Shown piece by piece: positions 61,201-64,000 of a stretch of 64,000 nucleotides of DNA. The first letter of the stretch is position 1. Every line of letters starts with the position of its first letter. The notes under the pieces were generated by a model. That model saw only the letters and a program-made list of their open reading frames with translations. It was not told the origin of the DNA and ran no database searches. Origin of the DNA: Brachionus plicatilis. Lineage: Eukaryota; Rotifera; Eurotatoria; Ploima; Brachionidae. The stretch spans positions 782,254-846,253 of the forward strand of contig QEOQ01000508.1 of NCBI GenBank assembly GCA_010279815.1. Direction: 5' to 3'. The position numbers and the translations under genes were made by a program.

Positions 61201-64000
61201 AAGTTGCTGGTGTTGTATCCCAAAACGTGACCATAGAAAAAGCTGGAACTTATCGACTTATTGTAAAATATTTGAATAAAAACACAAGTATAGCCGAATT
61301 ATCAATTAGAGTGAGAGACAATAGTCAGGATGGAGAGTTTGATGAACAAAAATCCATTCTGGTAAGTTAGAATAATTTAAAAAAATGCTTATTAAAATTT
61401 ATTATTTAGTTGTTGCCAAATTCTGAGCCTTCTTTTGAAACAGTCACCGTGGATCAAATAAACGCTCTTATTCTAGACCTAGTCCCTGGTCAGTACACAT
61501 TCAGTTTTGAGAATCAAAATCAAAATTTGTATTTGGTAAATAAAATTTTTTCAAACAATTAATATTTTTATTTATTTTTTTTTAAGGATTATTTTATTCT
61601 ATTGCCATCAGATTACTACGAATCAACAGTGTTGAGCAAAGATGTGGTCGAGTCATGCCGAGATTATCGGGATCAAGAGCCATGTGTTCAATACAAGTAT
61701 CCATCTGTTGAAAAATTTTCCCCGATTTTGATTCCAGAATCTGAATCAGATGAGAAAAATTTTGACCTAAGAACAATCAAAGAATTTAATCAAACTGAAC
61801 CAGTGGTAGTCAGTCGCCTTGCATTTGATAATGCCATTATCAAAAATCTTATTTTCCCCAGTCCTGATAACTATGTTTTATTGATTGATTTTTTGAATTT
61901 GAACGATGATGGCCAAGAAATTCAGGTCGAAGTGAATCATATGGACTCTAATCGAAGACAAGTCGGAAATGTGTACGCCTATAAGTGTAATTTAACTGTT
62001 CTTTGTAGAGAAGTGGTATTATCGCGTGATTTTAATGAGCCATTGCAAATCGAAGGTCAAAATTCTGCCAGTGTAACCCTTCGTTCTGATAAAGAAATTT
62101 TAGTCAATAAAATAACCCTGATACAAAAAGATAAATTCGACATCAATTACATTAAGATGTCACCTTATTGTATTATAAGCAATTCTGTGTGCAAACCACT
62201 AGTATACAAACCATTCTATAACACAAAAATTGAGCTCGACTCTGATGAAAACTCAATTCGACCAAATCTTTTTCGTACATCAGCAGAAGATTATATCCCT
62301 ATCAATAATGTAATTCATCTTCATAGTTATTATGTAAGCTTTTGAAATTTCAATTTATATTGGAATTGGGTTTAATTAATATTTATTAATGATTTTCTTA
62401 CTTTTTGAATCTAATTTCTTAATCTTTAATCTATCATCTAAATTTATTCAAATTAAATGAAAAAGTAGGGATTTTTTCTTTTTTTAATTAATTGTCTCAA
62501 ATGAAATATGAAATGAAATTCCTAAATAAACTTAAATTGGGAAGCGTGAAGTTAAGAATAAAAAAAAGGAATAACTTTGTAGAAACATCATAAAATTTAA
62601 AGGCTATAGGTAGATTAAGCCAAAAAAAATTATCGCTATTTTCTTTTAAACTTGAACACTGTACAAAATAATAAATAATAATAATAATTAATGGTTAATA
62701 ATAAATAATTAACAATAAATAATCAATAATAAATTTGTAATTAGCTTGAAGATCTTTTTAAGACACTAAATTTATGTTAAAAAAAGCCACTGGAATTAAG
62801 TAATTTTATTTAATAAATTTAATGTACTTTTCATTTTATCAATCATCAAAATAAAATAATTAAAAGTTAACTAAGATACTGAAAATTACATTCAAATGTT
62901 AAATACAAATGAACTGACAAAGTTACTTAAAAGAAATTGTAAACCTAGATTTTATTGATCTTTAAAAAGGATTTGTTGTTTAAAGTTAAAAAATAAGGCG
63001 TGTTAATTTTTAATAACTCTTATTTCTGATTTTATCACTAATTTTTACAAATAGCAAATTAAAAGTTCTTATTCTGTTTATAAATATTATTAATTATATT
63101 TAATAATAGCCAGTGTAATCCTTCGTGCCAATGAATATGCCAGTGTATTTCTTAATAATATTAACTATAATTAAATATTATTAATTAACAACAAAATTTC
63201 AGATTTAGCTCAATTCTCTTTAATAAAAATATGTTTTTAAAAAATGTTAAAAAAATTATCATTATTTCTATTAATAAAGTTAAACAAAACTCACATAGTA
63301 AACTTAGGTAGAAAAACATTCATAGAAATTATGTTACAAATTTTAACAGAAAATTATTTAAATTAAATTAATTTAAAATTGATTTTAAGAACAAATTTTT
63401 AATTTATTTACGTTTTATTAACTCGTGAAATAATTTTTTTCAATTACAATTTCAGTTTTTAGTAGATTAAAGAAATATTTTAAATATTTTTTCAGTTTAT
63501 TGTCCATGAAAAATTACGAGAGATCACTTTGAATTATTTTTCTATATTTTATCCCTTTAAAAAAAACTTATGAATTTAACATTCATTCAAAATCCTGTTA
63601 GAAATCAAAAAATCCAGATTTCAATTTCTTTTTAACCAAAGTTTTTTTCTAATAGTAATTATCATTAAAATTAAAATATTTCAAAAACAAACAAAAAAAT
63701 TTTTAATTTCAAAATATGTCACAAAAATCTTTCCGAGATTTGAATTTCCAATTTTCATCTTCATTTACAATTTTCAAACTAAATTCTTAAATAAATTAAT
63801 ATCTATTTATCTGAACCCTATTCCAAATCTGGCCTTAAAAAATACAATAAATAAAAATAAAATTTTAGCCTGAAATCACCGTTCCGGTTAATACACCGAA
63901 ACATGACCAAGGTGAACAAATGCTTATTGTCCACTTCTATCAACCAAATCATCCCTCGGTAGATCTAACAGTTTTCTTGGATAAAGACACCAATGGAACA
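58299..64000 (+). CDS. LanA: laminin subunit alpha (alpha-3/5, LanA type), N-terminal part
   Basis: Basement-membrane glycoprotein; the short arm polymerises laminin networks through its N-terminal domain. Exons: 58299-59078, 59135-59348, 59402-59875, 59960-60232, 60287-60568, 60622-61361, 61410-61535, 61587-62333, 63869 to beyond 64000; phases agree. 1256 aa are visible. ATG 58299 starts signal peptide MRLKIYISIIVLLSIEKINC. Laminin-N (about 21-265) has [44 protein letters not shown] and GHLMAVAKQDPTVTRR. Eleven EGF-like LE modules follow (about 270-825). Then comes the domain IV-like region starting LHQLRFEIEDG with FSWKGYVHLNKVAG, as in alpha-5 and insect LanA. The coiled coil and LG domains lie outside the window. 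No disrupted codon seen. Confidence 0.96.
62334..63868 (+). other. LanA: 1.5-kb laminin intron
   Basis: The intron between GTAAGC at 62334 and TTTTAG at 63868 is unusually long for this gene, whose other introns are 48-84 nt. It is AT-rich, with a stretch of AATAATAATAAT-type simple sequence near 62668-62735. No other feature is recognised. Confidence 0.8.

Noticed and set aside
1..64000. tRNA, rRNA, CRISPR or operon structures
   Set aside because: None recognised by reading. A covariance-model scan would be needed to exclude small structured RNAs.

Overview
The window is a stretch of a small, very AT-rich animal genome. It carries a laminin alpha subunit, a Musashi RNA-binding protein, a cyclic-nucleotide-gated channel and two plasma-membrane calcium pumps. 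All are split by GT-AG introns, mostly 50-140 nt, with long AT-rich spacers between genes. This gene set points to a bilaterian. The base composition, the short introns and an intron-bearing bacterial-type peptidoglycan peptidase would fit a rotifer, but that is inference. I saw no tRNA, rRNA, operon or CRISPR array.

Layout. 1-10434: AT-rich spacer with a hAT-like foldback element (379-608) and a possible decayed coding patch (about 9282-9610). 10435-16705 (+): calcium pump PMCA-1, with a 24-nt microexon and two alternative terminal exons. 16706-19955: spacer with a foldback element, a hairpin and a 26-bp tandem repeat. 19956-20874 (-): secreted M15-type peptidase, six exons, bacterial in character. 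23754-27029 (-): second calcium pump PMCA-2, convergent with PMCA-1, near-identical to it over two internal blocks and lacking the calmodulin-binding tail. 27030-34498: spacer. 34499-38810 (+): CNG channel, ten exons, with a 27-nt microexon next to the pore. 38811-41793: spacer with a 751-bp terminal-inverted-repeat element and two doubtful small ORFs. 41794-49211 (-): Musashi, with an internal alternative first exon that would replace RRM1 by a Ser/Ala/Gln-rich leader. 49212-55589: spacer with a GC-rich island, an orphan first-exon-like ORF and a second hAT-like element with an 8-bp target duplication. 55590-56559 (+): an unrecognised four-exon gene with a basic, possibly mitochondrial N-terminus. 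58299-64000 (+): 5' part of a laminin alpha gene, running off the window end.

The genes do not form a pathway. The most interesting points are: the inverted calcium-pump pair, whose mosaic identity looks like gene conversion and whose two copies differ in autoinhibition; the domesticated peptidoglycan peptidase; and a series of frame-preserving alternative exons (PMCA sites A and C, the CNG pore linker, Musashi exon 1B) that can be read directly from splice signals and phase. All exon boundaries were derived by hand from splice consensus, reading phase and family alignment from memory. No search was run.
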